DNA of 48,413 nucleotides from Nostoc sp. GT001. Its GTDB lineage: Bacteria > Cyanobacteriota > Cyanobacteriia > Cyanobacteriales > Nostocaceae. Shown piece after piece: positions 27,708 through 36,077 of this stretch (position 1 is the first letter of the stretch; every line of letters begins with the position of its first letter). The notes below the pieces were generated by a model. It saw only the letters and a program-made list of their open reading frames with translations. It was not told the DNA's origin and searched no databases. A program made the translations under genes and the position numbers. Where the stretch lies: the NCBI RefSeq assembly GCF_030382115.1, contig NZ_JAUDRJ010000003.1:1525609-1574021 (forward strand), given 5' to 3'.

Positions 27708-28484
27708 TCACATTCCCATAATTTCATATCCTGCATCTACATAGAGAATTTGTCCGGTAATTCCACTGGACAAATCACTACACAAGAAAGCCGCAGCGTT
27801 GCCCACTTCTAACTGAGTGACGGTGCGTCGTAGGGGAGCTACTTCTTCTACATGATGAATCATATCTAAAATCCCACCCACTGCTGAAGATGCCAAGGTA
27901 CGGATGGGGCCTGCGGAGATGGCATTCACGCGAATATTTTGCGGCCCTAGTTCAGCAGCTAGGTAACGCACACTCATTTCTAACCCTGCTTTGGCAACTC
28001 CCATAACATTGTAGTTTGGGATTGCTCTGACACCGCCTAAATATGTCAAGGTGACGATACTACCTCCCTCTGTCATCAAAGGTTTGGCTGCACCACTTAA
28101 CTGCACCAGCGAGTAGGTACTAATTTCTAAAGCGGTGTTGAACCCAGAACGAGAGGTTTGGCTAAAATCTCCACTTAAATCGTCTTTGCTAGCAAAGGCT
28201 AGACAATGGATGAGGATATCTAGCTTTCCCCACTGTTCGCGGATTGTCTCAAAGGTAGATTTAATTTGGTCTTCATCTTGGACATTACAGGGAAGAAACA
28301 AGCTGGGGTTGAGAGGTTCTACCAACTCCGCAACTTTTTTCTCCATCTTGCCGCGTTCATCCGGCAGGTAGGTAATGCCCAGGTTTGCTCCAGCTTTGTG
28401 CAGTTGTTGGGCGATGCCCCAGGCGATCGAGCGGTTATTGGCAATACCTGTAACAAGGGCATTTTTTCCAGTCAGATTTAGCAT
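27708..28484 (-). CDS. fabI: Enoyl-[acyl-carrier-protein] reductase (NADH)
   Basis: The 258-residue short-chain dehydrogenase-fold protein has the FabI-specific cofactor start (LTGKNALVTGIANNRSIAWG). The catalytic Tyr-X6-Lys is seen as Y158 in NYNVMGVAK with K165, and a second FabI tyrosine lies at Y148 (TLTYLG). The C-terminus GITGQILYVDAGYEIMGM is highly typical. It reduces the trans-2-enoyl-ACP double bond in the last step of each fatty-acid elongation cycle. It is transcribed away from ntcA, sharing the 379-base divergent region, and reads toward hisB across the heptamer repeats. Confidence 0.97.
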   Translation of the reverse strand: MLNLTGKNALVTGIANNRSIAWGIAQQLHKAGANLGITYLPDERGKMEKKVAELVEPLNPSLFLPCNVQDEDQIKSTFETIREQWGKLDILIHCLAFASKDDLSGDFSQTSRSGFNTALEISTYSLVQLSGAAKPLMTEGGSIVTLTYLGGVRAIPNYNVMGVAKAGLEMSVRYLAAELGPQNIRVNAISAGPIRTLASSAVGGILDMIHHVEEVAPLRRTVTQLEVGNAAAFLCSDLSSGITGQILYVDAGYEIMGM

Positions 28485-28863
28485 AAAAATTGTTAATGCG
28501 ATCGATCATTAGGAGCATACTAGAATCTGAGGCACGTTTAGTCTTTGTTTTATACAGGATTGACAAAAATGAATATTGATAAGGGTGTTTGCTGTGACAA
28601 AAATCTTGATTTTTTATAAAGATATTCTCAAGATATCTTTATTTGTTCTTCAAAAAACCTTTTGAATACAGCTATTGGAACTACTTATCAACAATTAGTA
28701 GCTGAAAGGATCAAGAATTATGTATCATTGTAAACAAAGAGTTATGAAGAGATTAGTTTGAGTATAGGAAAGTACAGAAAGGTTGACGGTGCTTTATTCA
28801 TTTTTCGGGTGTATTCTTAGGTAATCAGTTTTTGTTTTTCCGGCATTGGGTAGGGGAAGGGAG
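28485..28863. other. Divergent promoter region of fabI and ntcA
   Basis: These 379 bases separate the two divergent genes. A perfect GTA-N8-TAC box lies 89 bases before the ntcA start. An AT-rich self-complementary stretch (AAAGATATTCTCAAGATATCTTT near 28618-28640) has no assigned role. No small gene is seen. Confidence 0.6.
28762..28775 (+). promoter_or_regulatory. NtcA-type binding box in the ntcA promoter
   Basis: The sequence GTATAGGAAAGTAC fits GTA-N8-TAC exactly, the consensus for NtcA in cyanobacteria. ntcA of Anabaena is known to be autoregulated, so a self-binding site here is expected. I find no ideally spaced TAN3T -10 element at 22 bases; the nearest candidates (TATTCA at 28795 and TATTCT at 28812) are off by a few to many bases, so the exact start site is open. 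Confidence 0.75.
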
Positions 28864-29535
28864 ATGATCGTGACACAAGATAAAGCCCTAGCAAATGTAT
28901 TTCGTCAGATGGCGACCGGGGCGTTTCCGCCAGTTGTGGAAACGTTTGAACGCAATAAAACGATCTTTTTTCCTGGCGATCCTGCCGAACGAGTTTATTT
29001 TCTTTTGAAAGGTGCTGTTAAACTTTCCAGGGTGTACGAGGCAGGAGAGGAAATAACGGTAGCGTTGCTGCGGGAAAATAGTGTTTTTGGTGTATTGTCA
29101 TTGCTGACAGGAAATAAGTCGGATCGGTTTTACCATGCGGTTGCATTTACGCCTGCGGAATTACTGTCAGCACCAATTGAACAAGTGGAACAAGCACTCA
29201 AGGAAAATCCAGAATTATCAATGTTAATGCTGCGAGGTCTGTCTTCGCGCATTTTACAAACAGAGATGATGATTGAAACTCTTGCCCACCGAGATATGGG
29301 TTCTAGGTTGGTGAGTTTTTTGTTAATTCTTTGTCGGGATTTTGGCGTTCCTTGTGCAGATGGGATCACTATTGATTTGAAATTATCTCATCAAGCGATC
29401 GCAGAGGCAATTGGTTCAACTCGTGTTACCGTTACTAGGCTATTGGGAGATTTGCGTGAGAAAAAGATGATTTCTATCCACAAAAAGAAGATTACTGTGC
29501 ATAAACCTGTTACCTTAAGTAGACAGTTCACATAA
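28864..29535 (+). CDS. ntcA: Global nitrogen regulator NtcA
   Basis: This Crp-family activator controls nitrogen assimilation and heterocyst development in response to 2-oxoglutarate. Starting at the ATG at 28864, preceded by a GGGGAAGGGAG ribosome site, gives 223 residues, the length I recall for Anabaena NtcA. An in-frame TTG at 28846 adds six residues and is unlikely. The effector domain has the NtcA hallmarks [20 protein letters not shown] and [20 protein letters not shown]. The dimerisation helix follows ([21 protein letters not shown]). The helix-turn-helix at about 175-197 reads [19 protein letters not shown], with the recognition helix of the family. It is divergent from fabI and has an NtcA box upstream. 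Confidence 0.98.
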   Translation: MIVTQDKALANVFRQMATGAFPPVVETFERNKTIFFPGDPAERVYFLLKGAVKLSRVYEAGEEITVALLRENSVFGVLSLLTGNKSDRFYHAVAFTPAELLSAPIEQVEQALKENPELSMLMLRGLSSRILQTEMMIETLAHRDMGSRLVSFLLILCRDFGVPCADGITIDLKLSHQAIAEAIGSTRVTVTRLLGDLREKKMISIHKKKITVHKPVTLSRQFT

Positions 29536-29703
29536 AAACAATTGGAGAAAGGGGAATAGGCGCGTGTTCTATTTTGAAAAATGACACTAATAGCTAGAGG
29601 TAAATCTAAAATTGAATAATTTCAGCTATTGCCAATTTCCACTTCTTTCCAGAGAATACTTAAAAGTAGTAGGCTGTATCTGGAAGGATTTCGGTAGCTA
29701 AAG

Positions 29704-31194
29704 ATGACCACCGGATACATCCTCATCGCAGCAATTTTGATTCTGGGAGGCGTAATTGCCACCGTGGGCGATCGCATCGGCACACGAGTTGGCAAAGCCC
29801 GCCTCTCACTTTTTAAGCTTCGTCCGAAAAACACCGCGGTACTAGTAACAATTTTTACTGGTGGTTTGATTTCAGCATCAACTTTAGGGATTTTATTCGC
29901 TGCTGACGAAGGTTTGCGAAAAGGAGTCTTTGAGTTAGAAGATATTCAAACAGACCTCAGACAGAAACGGGAACAGTTAAAAACCGCAGAAACTCAGAAA
30001 AGTCAGGTAGAGGGTGAGCTAAACCAAGCAAGAATTGCCCAAGCAAAGGCACAACAGGACTTGCAGGCAATTAATCAATCCTTGCAGGCGGCAAATGCCA
30101 AACAAAGGCAAACACAAGCTCAGTTAAACCGCACCATTAGTCAACAAGCCCAAACTCAAACTCAACTCCAACGCACTCAAGGTCAGCTAGGACAAGTTGT
30201 AACTCAATACCAAAAAGCCATAGCTGAATTGCAAAGTGTTTATAACCAGAGAAAGGAACTACAGGCGGCAGTTGAACTATTGAAGACAGAACGTCAAAGA
30301 CTGTATGCGGAAGCGAAAAAAGCCATTGACGAAGCTAAAACAGCAATTGAAAAACGCGATCGCGAACTTGCTAACCGTCAAGAAGCTATAGAAGCGCGCG
30401 ATCAAAAAATTTCCCAACTGGATCAACTAATTCAAAAACGGAATGTAGAAGTTGCAGCACGAGAGCAAGTGATTGCCAAGCGGGAATCTCGCCTCAAAGA
30501 GTTGGAAGCACAACAGGAGCAACTAGAACAGGAAGTTGCAAGGCTGGAAAAATATTATCAGTCCTACCGCGACCTGCGTCTGGGTAAGCTAGCCTTAGTT
30601 CGTGGTCAAGTTCTGTCCGCGGCTGTAATTCGTGTTACCCAACCTGCTGCTGCTCGTCAGGCCGTGATACAACTTTTACAAGAAGCGAATCGCAACGCCA
30701 ACCTGGAATTAAGTGAGCCTGGTGCAAATCCTGCCAATGTAGAATTACTGCGTGTGACCCAGGATAGAGTTGATCAATTAAGCAAGCAGATTGGCGATGG
30801 TAAAGAATACGTCGTGCGAATTTTCTCTGCTGGTAATTACGTCAGGGGAGAAAAGCAGATAGAATTTTTCGCCGATACAGCCCAGAATCAACTGGTTTTT
30901 TCGGGAGGCGCGGTGCTAGCCACGACTACTGCTGATTCCAAGACTATGACATCTTATCAGTTACAGCAGCGGCTAGAAATACTGATTTCTGCTTCCCAAT
31001 TTCGTGCCCGTAATGCCGGAATTGTCGAAAATGTGCAAGTAGAGGGGACTTTTCTGCGTTTTGTCAGCCAATTAAGACAGTATAATCAACTCTTGGAGAT
31101 CAAAGCGATCGCAGCAGAGGATACTTATACAGCCGGGCCATTGAGAGTAAAATTGGTGGCAATAGTCAACGGAAAAATTATTTTTAGTACTTAA
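29704..31194 (+). CDS. DUF3084 membrane-anchored coiled-coil protein
   Basis: The 496-residue protein matches the cyanobacterial DUF3084 family. Helix 1 is about residues 3-22 and helix 2 about 46-68, separated by a basic loop (GTRVGKARLSLFKLRPKNT). A very long Gln/Glu/Ala-rich coiled coil lies at about 75-285. A globular C-terminal domain at about 295-490 is followed by the final IFST. The family's function is not established. The position between ntcA and the RuvC-like gene, all on the same strand, is as I recall conserved in related genomes. The ATG at 29704 opens directly into helix 1. Confidence 0.9.
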   Translation: MTTGYILIAAILILGGVIATVGDRIGTRVGKARLSLFKLRPKNTAVLVTIFTGGLISASTLGILFAADEGLRKGVFELEDIQTDLRQKREQLKTAETQKSQVEGELNQARIAQAKAQQDLQAINQSLQAANAKQRQTQAQLNRTISQQAQTQTQLQRTQGQLGQVVTQYQKAIAELQSVYNQRKELQAAVELLKTERQRLYAEAKKAIDEAKTAIEKRDRELANRQEAIEARDQKISQLDQLIQKRNVEVAAREQVIAKRESRLKELEAQQEQLEQEVARLEKYYQSYRDLRLGKLALVRGQVLSAAVIRVTQPAAARQAVIQLLQEANRNANLELSEPGANPANVELLRVTQDRVDQLSKQIGDGKEYVVRIFSAGNYVRGEKQIEFFADTAQNQLVFSGGAVLATTTADSKTMTSYQLQQRLEILISASQFRARNAGIVENVQVEGTFLRFVSQLRQYNQLLEIKAIAAEDTYTAGPLRVKLVAIVNGKIIFST

Positions 31195-31318
31195 AAAATT
31201 ATTTGCACGCTGTTATTAGTAAGATTTAAACATATTGAACAACAGCCAGAATAGTTGCTGTAGCTGCATTTTTATTTAGCAGACACTACGCATAGCAAGA
31301 TCCCTGTAAGGGTACATT

Positions 31319-31343
31319 TCTAATTTTTAATTTTTAATTTATT
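31319..31343. repeat. AATTTTT tandem units
   Basis: About three copies of AATTTTT lie just before the start codon of the RuvC-like gene. It is a short heptamer-type repeat that may influence translation initiation spacing; no Shine-Dalgarno is visible there. Confidence 0.5.
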
Positions 31344-31799
31344 ATGAATTTCCGCGAATTTTCAGCAACGCAGCCAGTCATATTGGGGTTTGATCCAGGT
31401 CGAGATAAGTGTGGTTTAGCGGTGATGGGACTCGATCGGCAACTGTATTATCATCAAGTCGTGCTAGCAAAAGAGGCGATCGCTAGCATCGAGACATTGC
31501 GTCAAAAGTTTCCGATCTCTTTGATGGTCATGGGCGACCAAACTACAGCCAAACAGTGGAGACAGAAATTATATCAAGAATTGACAGAACCGTTGAGTAT
31601 TATTTTAGTGGATGAGCGCTACACAACCTTAGAAGCACGCGATCGCTATTGGCAAATGTTCCCGCCCAAAGGGCTAATCAAGCTATTACCACAGGGTCTA
31701 CGACAGCCTCCAAGACCCATAGATGACATCGTTGCCATCCTCTTAATCGAAAGATACTTAAATCGCCTCACAGAATCAACACTAAGCAGTCAGGAGTGA
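31344..31799 (+). CDS. RuvC/YqgF-like nuclease-fold protein
   Basis: The 151-residue protein has the RNase H-like fold of the YqgF/RuvX group. The first catalytic Asp is in ILGFDPGRDKCGLAVM. A central LMVMGDQTTAKQW follows, then ILVDERYTTLEARDRYW with the catalytic Glu, and a final Asp in PIDDIVAILLIERYL. Relatives process the 5' end of 16S rRNA or resolve Holliday junctions. The cyanobacterial form is somewhat divergent, so I give no symbol. It follows the DUF3084 gene by 149 bases, and a heptamer array starts 14 bases past its stop. Confidence 0.85.
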   Translation: MNFREFSATQPVILGFDPGRDKCGLAVMGLDRQLYYHQVVLAKEAIASIETLRQKFPISLMVMGDQTTAKQWRQKLYQELTEPLSIILVDERYTTLEARDRYWQMFPPKGLIKLLPQGLRQPPRPIDDIVAILLIERYLNRLTESTLSSQE

Positions 31800-31812
31800 G
31801 GCATTAGATCAT

Positions 31813-31868
31813 TAACTCCTAACTCCTAACTCCTAACTCCTAACTCCTAACTCCTAACTCCTAACTTT
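31813..31868. repeat. Tandem heptamer array (TAACTCC)7 plus one degenerate unit
   Basis: Seven perfect TAACTCC units run from 31813 to 31861, and a final TAACTTT abuts the stop codon of the minus-strand DUF3146 gene. The array fills the gap between two convergent genes. Such arrays are polymorphic short tandem repeats known from Nostoc-group cyanobacteria. Confidence 0.95.
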
Positions 31869-32131
31869 TAAAGTTCCGCCCGAATCGTAAAAGCATAGTC
31901 TCCTCCAGGCTCTAGCTGATAATCTTGTTGCTCCAAAAATCGACCGAGGGGTTCTTTGATTAAGGCGCGGCCTTGGGAAGGCTTGACGGCAAGTTCTCCC
32001 CGGCGAAAATGCCACTGGAAATGCCACTCAAACTCACCCGCATTCACTTCGCCTTCTAGGAAGCCGTGTTGCCAGGATTGGCGGGTAATTCTGACATGGG
32101 CAATGGTTTCTGGCAGACGTTTTGCACTCAC
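31868..32131 (-). CDS. DUF3146 family small protein
   Basis: This 87-residue soluble protein is rich in aromatic and charged residues (WQHGFLEGEVNAGEFEWHF, LGRFLEQQDYQLEPGGDYAF). It matches my memory of the cyanobacterial DUF3146 family, which has no known function. The length fits the family. It is convergent with the RuvC-like gene, and its stop codon directly touches the heptamer repeat. Confidence 0.8.
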   Translation of the reverse strand: MSAKRLPETIAHVRITRQSWQHGFLEGEVNAGEFEWHFQWHFRRGELAVKPSQGRALIKEPLGRFLEQQDYQLEPGGDYAFTIRAEL

Positions 32132-33010
32132 AATGCTTTATGTCAAGTGTGGAATAACAGCCGATGATGTAGGCTACTTATTTTATTTACCAAACATATC
32201 TTAATTAGACAAACTGACAAAGTGGGTATTTGTAGTTGACTAGGTTGTGTTTATAAGTAAGATGACTTCAGCATCTTGAAGTTGCATCACCAATAGCGTA
32301 AGCAAGCTAGGCGTAGCGTCTTCTAGAGAAGCATTAGCGAGTTTTACTTCGAGGGTCATAGTTCGTCATAGAGATTGGAAAATAAATCAAACAAGAAATG
32401 CTAATTTTTTCGTTGCTTCTAGCGATCGCATTTTAACTACTGGTATATTTCAGGAATCGTTCTCTAGCTTAAATACCAAAATTAGCAGCGTCCAACACTC
32501 CTGTCAGAATTGTGTCACAGAAAGTCTTTATTGCGAAGCCCACAGTATATTTATGTCGCAAGATAGCTGTTTTTTGAATCTATATGTACTCCAAATGTTG
32601 GGCAAAAGTACCTGAAGCATACAATAAATTAGAAACTACAGATAAAAAGGTTTCGTGAATTACCCATAGACGCTTGTACGATCGGACAGTATTACAAGAA
32701 CAACTACGTCAAACAGCAACGCCTAGAAAAACAGAGTGAATGTCTTGTGGAGTCTTCAGAATAAACGAAACAAGCGGCTTTTTATAACTTAGTAGTGCTA
32801 AGTGCATTTTCATAAAAAATTTTATAAATTTTGGTATGTTATTTTGGTTTTTCTGCCTAAATATTTTGTCAATAACGATTTAGATATAACTATGATTTAT
32901 TACTATTTCTGTGATGAGAAATCCCTAACTCAAGTAAGATGTGCGTTCACTCTTAAAATCGATATTATATTTATTAAATGTAAATTTTAGTTTACGTAAT
33001 GAGGTAAGTA
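32132..33010. other. Long spacer with repeat fragments and a possible broken small gene
   Basis: These 879 bases hold a short hairpin-type repeat near 32262-32280 (ACTTCA/TGAAGT) and a Nostoc-type scattered repeat near 32297-32340 (GCGTAAGC, GGCGTAGCGTC). A coding-like stretch with one in-frame TGA lies at 32584-32739. No intact gene is supported; a 62-codon frame at 32802-32990 is low-complexity AT-rich DNA. Confidence 0.5.
32584..32739 (+). pseudogene. Possible small gene with an in-frame TGA
   Basis: From ATG at 32584 the frame reads MYSKCWAKVPEAYNKLETT and meets TGA at 32656. It then continues open as ITHRRLYDRTVLQEQLRQ to a TGA at 32737, 51 codons in all. The continuation has protein-like composition, and a CGA-to-TGA change would explain the interruption. 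I recognise no family, so this is only a candidate relic. Confidence 0.25.
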
Positions 33011-33211
33011 ATGGCAATTCAATTGAAAGTTCCAGATATTAAAGGTGATGAGTGCGCCAAGAAAATAACTAAATCTATTCTGACTATGGAGTCTGATGCC
33101 AAAGTAGATGTAAACGTTGATACTAAAACTGTAACTGTAGATGCTGCGGCTTCTGAAGAGTCAATTAAACAGATGGTTCAATCTGCTGGTTATACTATAG
33201 AGGGTTATTAA
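33011..33211 (+). CDS. HMA-fold (copper-chaperone-like) protein lacking CxxC
   Basis: The 66-residue protein has the length and the pattern of an Atx1/CopZ-type heavy-metal-associated domain. It starts MAIQLKVPDIKGDECAKKITKSI, has a middle strand KVDVNVDTKTVTVDA and ends SIKQMVQSAGYTIEGY. In the metal loop the usual CxxC is replaced by G-D-E-C: the second cysteine (C17) is kept and the first is lost. Normal copper or zinc transfer is therefore doubtful. The start at 33011 follows a GAGGTAAGTA ribosome site. A hairpin terminator follows at 33275-33305, so it is a single-gene unit. Confidence 0.8.
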   Translation: MAIQLKVPDIKGDECAKKITKSILTMESDAKVDVNVDTKTVTVDAAASEESIKQMVQSAGYTIEGY

Positions 33212-33274
33212 TTAAATTTCTAAATTTTCTAATAAATTTAGAGAAAATAATTTAACCAGCACAATTAATTAATG

Positions 33275-33305
33275 ATATTTACGTCCGTTTTCCGGGCGTA
33301 AATAT
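33275..33305 (+). terminator. Hairpin after the HMA-fold gene
   Basis: ATATTTACGTCCG pairs with CGGGCGTAAATAT (12 Watson-Crick pairs and one T-G) around a TTTTC loop, about 64 bases past the stop. There is no long T-run, but the A/T pairs at the base and strong stem fit a terminator. Confidence 0.6.
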
Positions 33306-33485
33306 TAATAAGTTAGTCTACTTGATTGCAACTATTTCTCCTCTGAGAGCATGGCAAAAGGATATAAATATTGGTAGACATCAATAAAAATTAAATTCAC
33401 TTATCCTCAAGTCTAAGTACTAGGGAGGATTTCTAATGAATAACTAGCTGATAGATAATTGGGACAGAAAACTATAGCTAAAAGC

Positions 33486-34352
33486 ATGGAAACCAAACAG
33501 CTAGGAAAAACTGGTATATTTGTAAGTGCGATTGGTTTGGGTGGTATGCCCATGTCAATTTCTAATCGTCCTCCCGAATCGGAATCAATCCAAGTTATTC
33601 ATCGTGCTTTGGATTTGGGTATTACATTTATTGACACTGCGGACTCTTACTGCAAAGATGAGTCAGAAAAGCATCACAATGAGCAGCTGATTCACAAGGC
33701 ACTTAGTAATTACAAAGGCGATCTTAGCCAAGTGATTGTAGCAACGAAGGGCGGATTGATGCGTCCCGATGGCAACTGGACAAGCAACGGCAATCCAGAA
33801 CATTTGCGCCAAACAATTCGCGACAGTTTTGAAGCGTTGGGTGGTGCTAAACCCATCGATGTTTGGCAATACCATTCTCCCGATACTAATTACACCATTG
33901 AAGAATCCCTTGCGCCAGTTAAAGAAGCAGTAGAGGCTGGTTTGATTCGGTTTGTGGGAGTTTCTAACTTTTCTGTTGAACAAATTAAGCGGGCGCGCGA
34001 TGTGGTGGATATTGTCTCGGTGCAGAATCAATACAGCCCTTGGCAACGACAGCCAGAAAATGATGGCGTATTAAAATATTGCGAACAGCAAGGATTGACT
34101 TTTTTACCTTGGAGTCCCTTTGGTGGTAGGCGTCGCCATCAGGGATTGCAAGATATTCCTGCGATCGCTAAATTAGCTAAAGAAAAAGGCGTGTCAGTGT
34201 ACAATATCGTTCTGGCATGGTTGCGTTCCAAATCGCCCGTTATTTTGCCAATTCCTGGCGCTAGCAAGGTCTCTAGCATTGAAGACTCAGCACAAGCTAT
34301 AAATGTGAAACTATCTGATGAAGAAGTGCAAAAAATTGATGGGGCAACTTAA
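33486..34352 (+). CDS. Aldo/keto reductase
   Basis: I start at the ATG at 33486 (288 residues, METKQLGKTGIFVSAIGLGG). The in-frame TTG at 33459 only adds nine residues unlike the family start. All four AKR catalytic residues are present: D50 (in FIDTADSY), Y55, K88 (in VATKGG) and H130 (in VWQYHSPD). The cofactor-binding C-terminal part has LPIPGASKVSSIEDSAQA, typical of NADPH-using AKRs. The substrate is unknown. The gene is followed by a strong terminator at 34471-34517. Unlike the other AKR in this window, the tetrad is fully conserved. Confidence 0.93.
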   Translation: METKQLGKTGIFVSAIGLGGMPMSISNRPPESESIQVIHRALDLGITFIDTADSYCKDESEKHHNEQLIHKALSNYKGDLSQVIVATKGGLMRPDGNWTSNGNPEHLRQTIRDSFEALGGAKPIDVWQYHSPDTNYTIEESLAPVKEAVEAGLIRFVGVSNFSVEQIKRARDVVDIVSVQNQYSPWQRQPENDGVLKYCEQQGLTFLPWSPFGGRRRHQGLQDIPAIAKLAKEKGVSVYNIVLAWLRSKSPVILPIPGASKVSSIEDSAQAINVKLSDEEVQKIDGAT

Positions 34353-34470
34353 TAATTCATTAACTAACGTAGATTTAATGAAAGTTGCCAAAAATTAACG
34401 GGCCACGTTTAGTTAGTTTAAGACAGGGTAATCAATAATTTAAAATTCCAAGCCAACAGACTTTTAAAGA

Positions 34471-34517
34471 ACTTTATCAACCCGGTTTATTAAAAAAACC
34501 GGGTTTTTTATAAAGTA
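34471..34517 (+). terminator. Strong rho-independent terminator
   Basis: AACCCGGTTT (34479-34488) pairs perfectly with AAACCGGGTT (34496-34505) around a 7-base loop and runs into TTTTTT. Outer bases ACTTTAT and ATAAAGT extend the complementarity. It lies about 120 bases past the aldo/keto reductase and before the EndoU-like gene. Confidence 0.88.
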
Positions 34518-34577
34518 TGCTATTCCTTAAATGAAACTTGATGTAGTATTGCCATGTAAGTAATTCATCGAAAATTT

Positions 34578-35414
34578 ATGCAGCCAAATTCTCTAACCAC
34601 TAGGTCAAAGCAGATGATAAATTTGTTTGTTTTTTTGCTACTGGTTTCCTCATTTTGCTGGCAAAATTCAGTGAAGGTTCAGGCTCAGTCAAATATGCAA
34701 CTTCTGCCGTTTTTTGATAATGTCGATAACCCCGTTCCTGTTCGCTTTCCCGCAGGGCAACAGGTAGATATCACGCCACCTCCACCGCTGCTCAATCCTT
34801 TTGACAAAGCTATACTAAAACTCTGCGGCCCTATTGGTACAAGAGTTAGTCCTAATAATTTTAAACAATTGTTATCTTATTACCCAGATGTCTTGCAGAA
34901 AATTCAGCAAGTTAGCGGCGGTGAGCTGCGTCCTGGACGTAGGAATAAGGCACAATTCCTTGAAGATTTAACAAATATTTGGTTCCAACGTCAGGGATTT
35001 GAACATATATTTTGTGGCGAAATATATAACACCAAAGATATTGGTGGCTTGCATTTTTACGGCAGATATTTACAGTTACAAAATGAAGGCATAGGCGGAC
35101 GTTTGCCAAATAATCAAGGACGAGAGGAAGTTATTTCTAATGTAATTTATACAATGGGTGTAGTAATTAAACAGAAAAATCGTACAGTAACAGATGTCAT
35201 TAAAGGCTATGGCTATCTCAGTAATGCCGAAGAAATGCTTTTAGATGCCACCAAAATATTTAAACTCCAAGGTAATAATCAGGGAGCATGTATTTATAAT
35301 GTACGTGACCAAGAAACGGGAAAATCCTTCCCTACAGTTTTTGTAAGTAAAGAAAAAGCGATCGTTACCTATTATCCCGATGCTACTCCTCAAGGTGCAA
35401 AATGTAAAAGTTAA
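34578..35414 (+). CDS. Secreted EndoU-like endoribonuclease candidate
   Basis: The 278-residue protein has a signal peptide (hydrophobic core INLFVFLLLVSSF, cleavage probably after VQAQS, about residue 38) and then a proline-rich linker. The C-terminal half resembles the EndoU/XendoU fold. GFEHIFCGE with H143 and GLHFYGRYLQ with H159 match the paired catalytic histidines. K209 in VIKGYGYLSNAEEMLLDAT sits where the catalytic lysine and the GTSPEFE-like segment are expected. EndoU enzymes cut RNA at uridines; bacterial ones are often toxins. Here the domain is alone behind a signal peptide, not at the end of a large CdiA or Rhs protein. The next gene, 40 bases downstream, is a GNAT acetyltransferase, not a known immunity family. 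The fold assignment is by motif memory. Confidence 0.72.
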   Translation: MQPNSLTTRSKQMINLFVFLLLVSSFCWQNSVKVQAQSNMQLLPFFDNVDNPVPVRFPAGQQVDITPPPPLLNPFDKAILKLCGPIGTRVSPNNFKQLLSYYPDVLQKIQQVSGGELRPGRRNKAQFLEDLTNIWFQRQGFEHIFCGEIYNTKDIGGLHFYGRYLQLQNEGIGGRLPNNQGREEVISNVIYTMGVVIKQKNRTVTDVIKGYGYLSNAEEMLLDATKIFKLQGNNQGACIYNVRDQETGKSFPTVFVSKEKAIVTYYPDATPQGAKCKS

Positions 35415-35454
35415 AATTATGAGATTGCTTGTACTAAGCCCATAGAGAAAATAC

Positions 35455-35994
35455 ATGATATTAGAAACACACCGCTTGCTAATGCGTGATTTTATAGAGG
35501 CAGACTGGCAGGCGGTTTTTACTTATCAATCTGATCCTTTGTACTTGCGTTACAACTACTGGACGCAACGCACACAGAAGGATGTTTGCGAATTTATCCA
35601 GATGTTTATCAATCAGCAAAAAGAGCAACCTCGGACTAAGTTTCAGTTAGCTATTGTCCTCAAAGAAGAAAATCGGCTGATTGGCAATTGTGGTATCCGT
35701 GTAAATGACCCGGAAATGCGGGAAGCAAATATCGGCTATGAACTAAATACTCAATATTGGGGACAAGGTTATGCAACAGAAGCAGCAGAGGCAATTTTAA
35801 AATTTGGCTTTGAAGAACTGGGAATGCATCGGATCTGGTCTTGGTGTGTTGCAGAGAATGTTGCTTCTGTAAGGGTATTAGAAAAAATTGGTATGCGTCG
35901 TGAGGGTCATCTGCGGGAAAAAGAGTTAATCAAAGGCAGATGGTATGACAACTTTCTTTACGCTATCCTTGACCACGAGTGGAAAGCAAAGTAA
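35455..35994 (+). CDS. GNAT family N-acetyltransferase (RimJ/RimL-like)
   Basis: The 179-residue protein starts in the RimJ/RimL manner (ETHRLLMRDFIEADWQAVF). It has a central beta strand pair (NRLIGNCGIRV, ANIGYELN), the acetyl-CoA site YWGQGYATEAAEAIL and the late VASVRVLEKIGMRREGHLRE typical of protein or small-molecule acetyltransferases. The acceptor is unknown; relatives acetylate ribosomal protein N-termini or amino groups of small molecules. It starts 40 bases after the EndoU-like gene on the same strand, so the two may share a transcript. Confidence 0.92.
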   Translation: MILETHRLLMRDFIEADWQAVFTYQSDPLYLRYNYWTQRTQKDVCEFIQMFINQQKEQPRTKFQLAIVLKEENRLIGNCGIRVNDPEMREANIGYELNTQYWGQGYATEAAEAILKFGFEELGMHRIWSWCVAENVASVRVLEKIGMRREGHLREKELIKGRWYDNFLYAILDHEWKAK

Positions 35995-36077
35995 TCCTGC
36001 TTCTATGAGCTACCTCAGAGACAATATCATAAATTACTGAGAAATTGAGGGTAAGACAAGTTCAGAGGGTCACAGAC

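Noticed and set aside
31813..31868. CRISPR array
   Set aside because: The units are 7-base repeats without spacers. This is a tandem heptamer array.
32802..32990. 62-codon plus-strand open frame
   Set aside because: Chance frame in AT-rich DNA, rich in Phe, Lys, Ile and Tyr, with no recognisable pattern.
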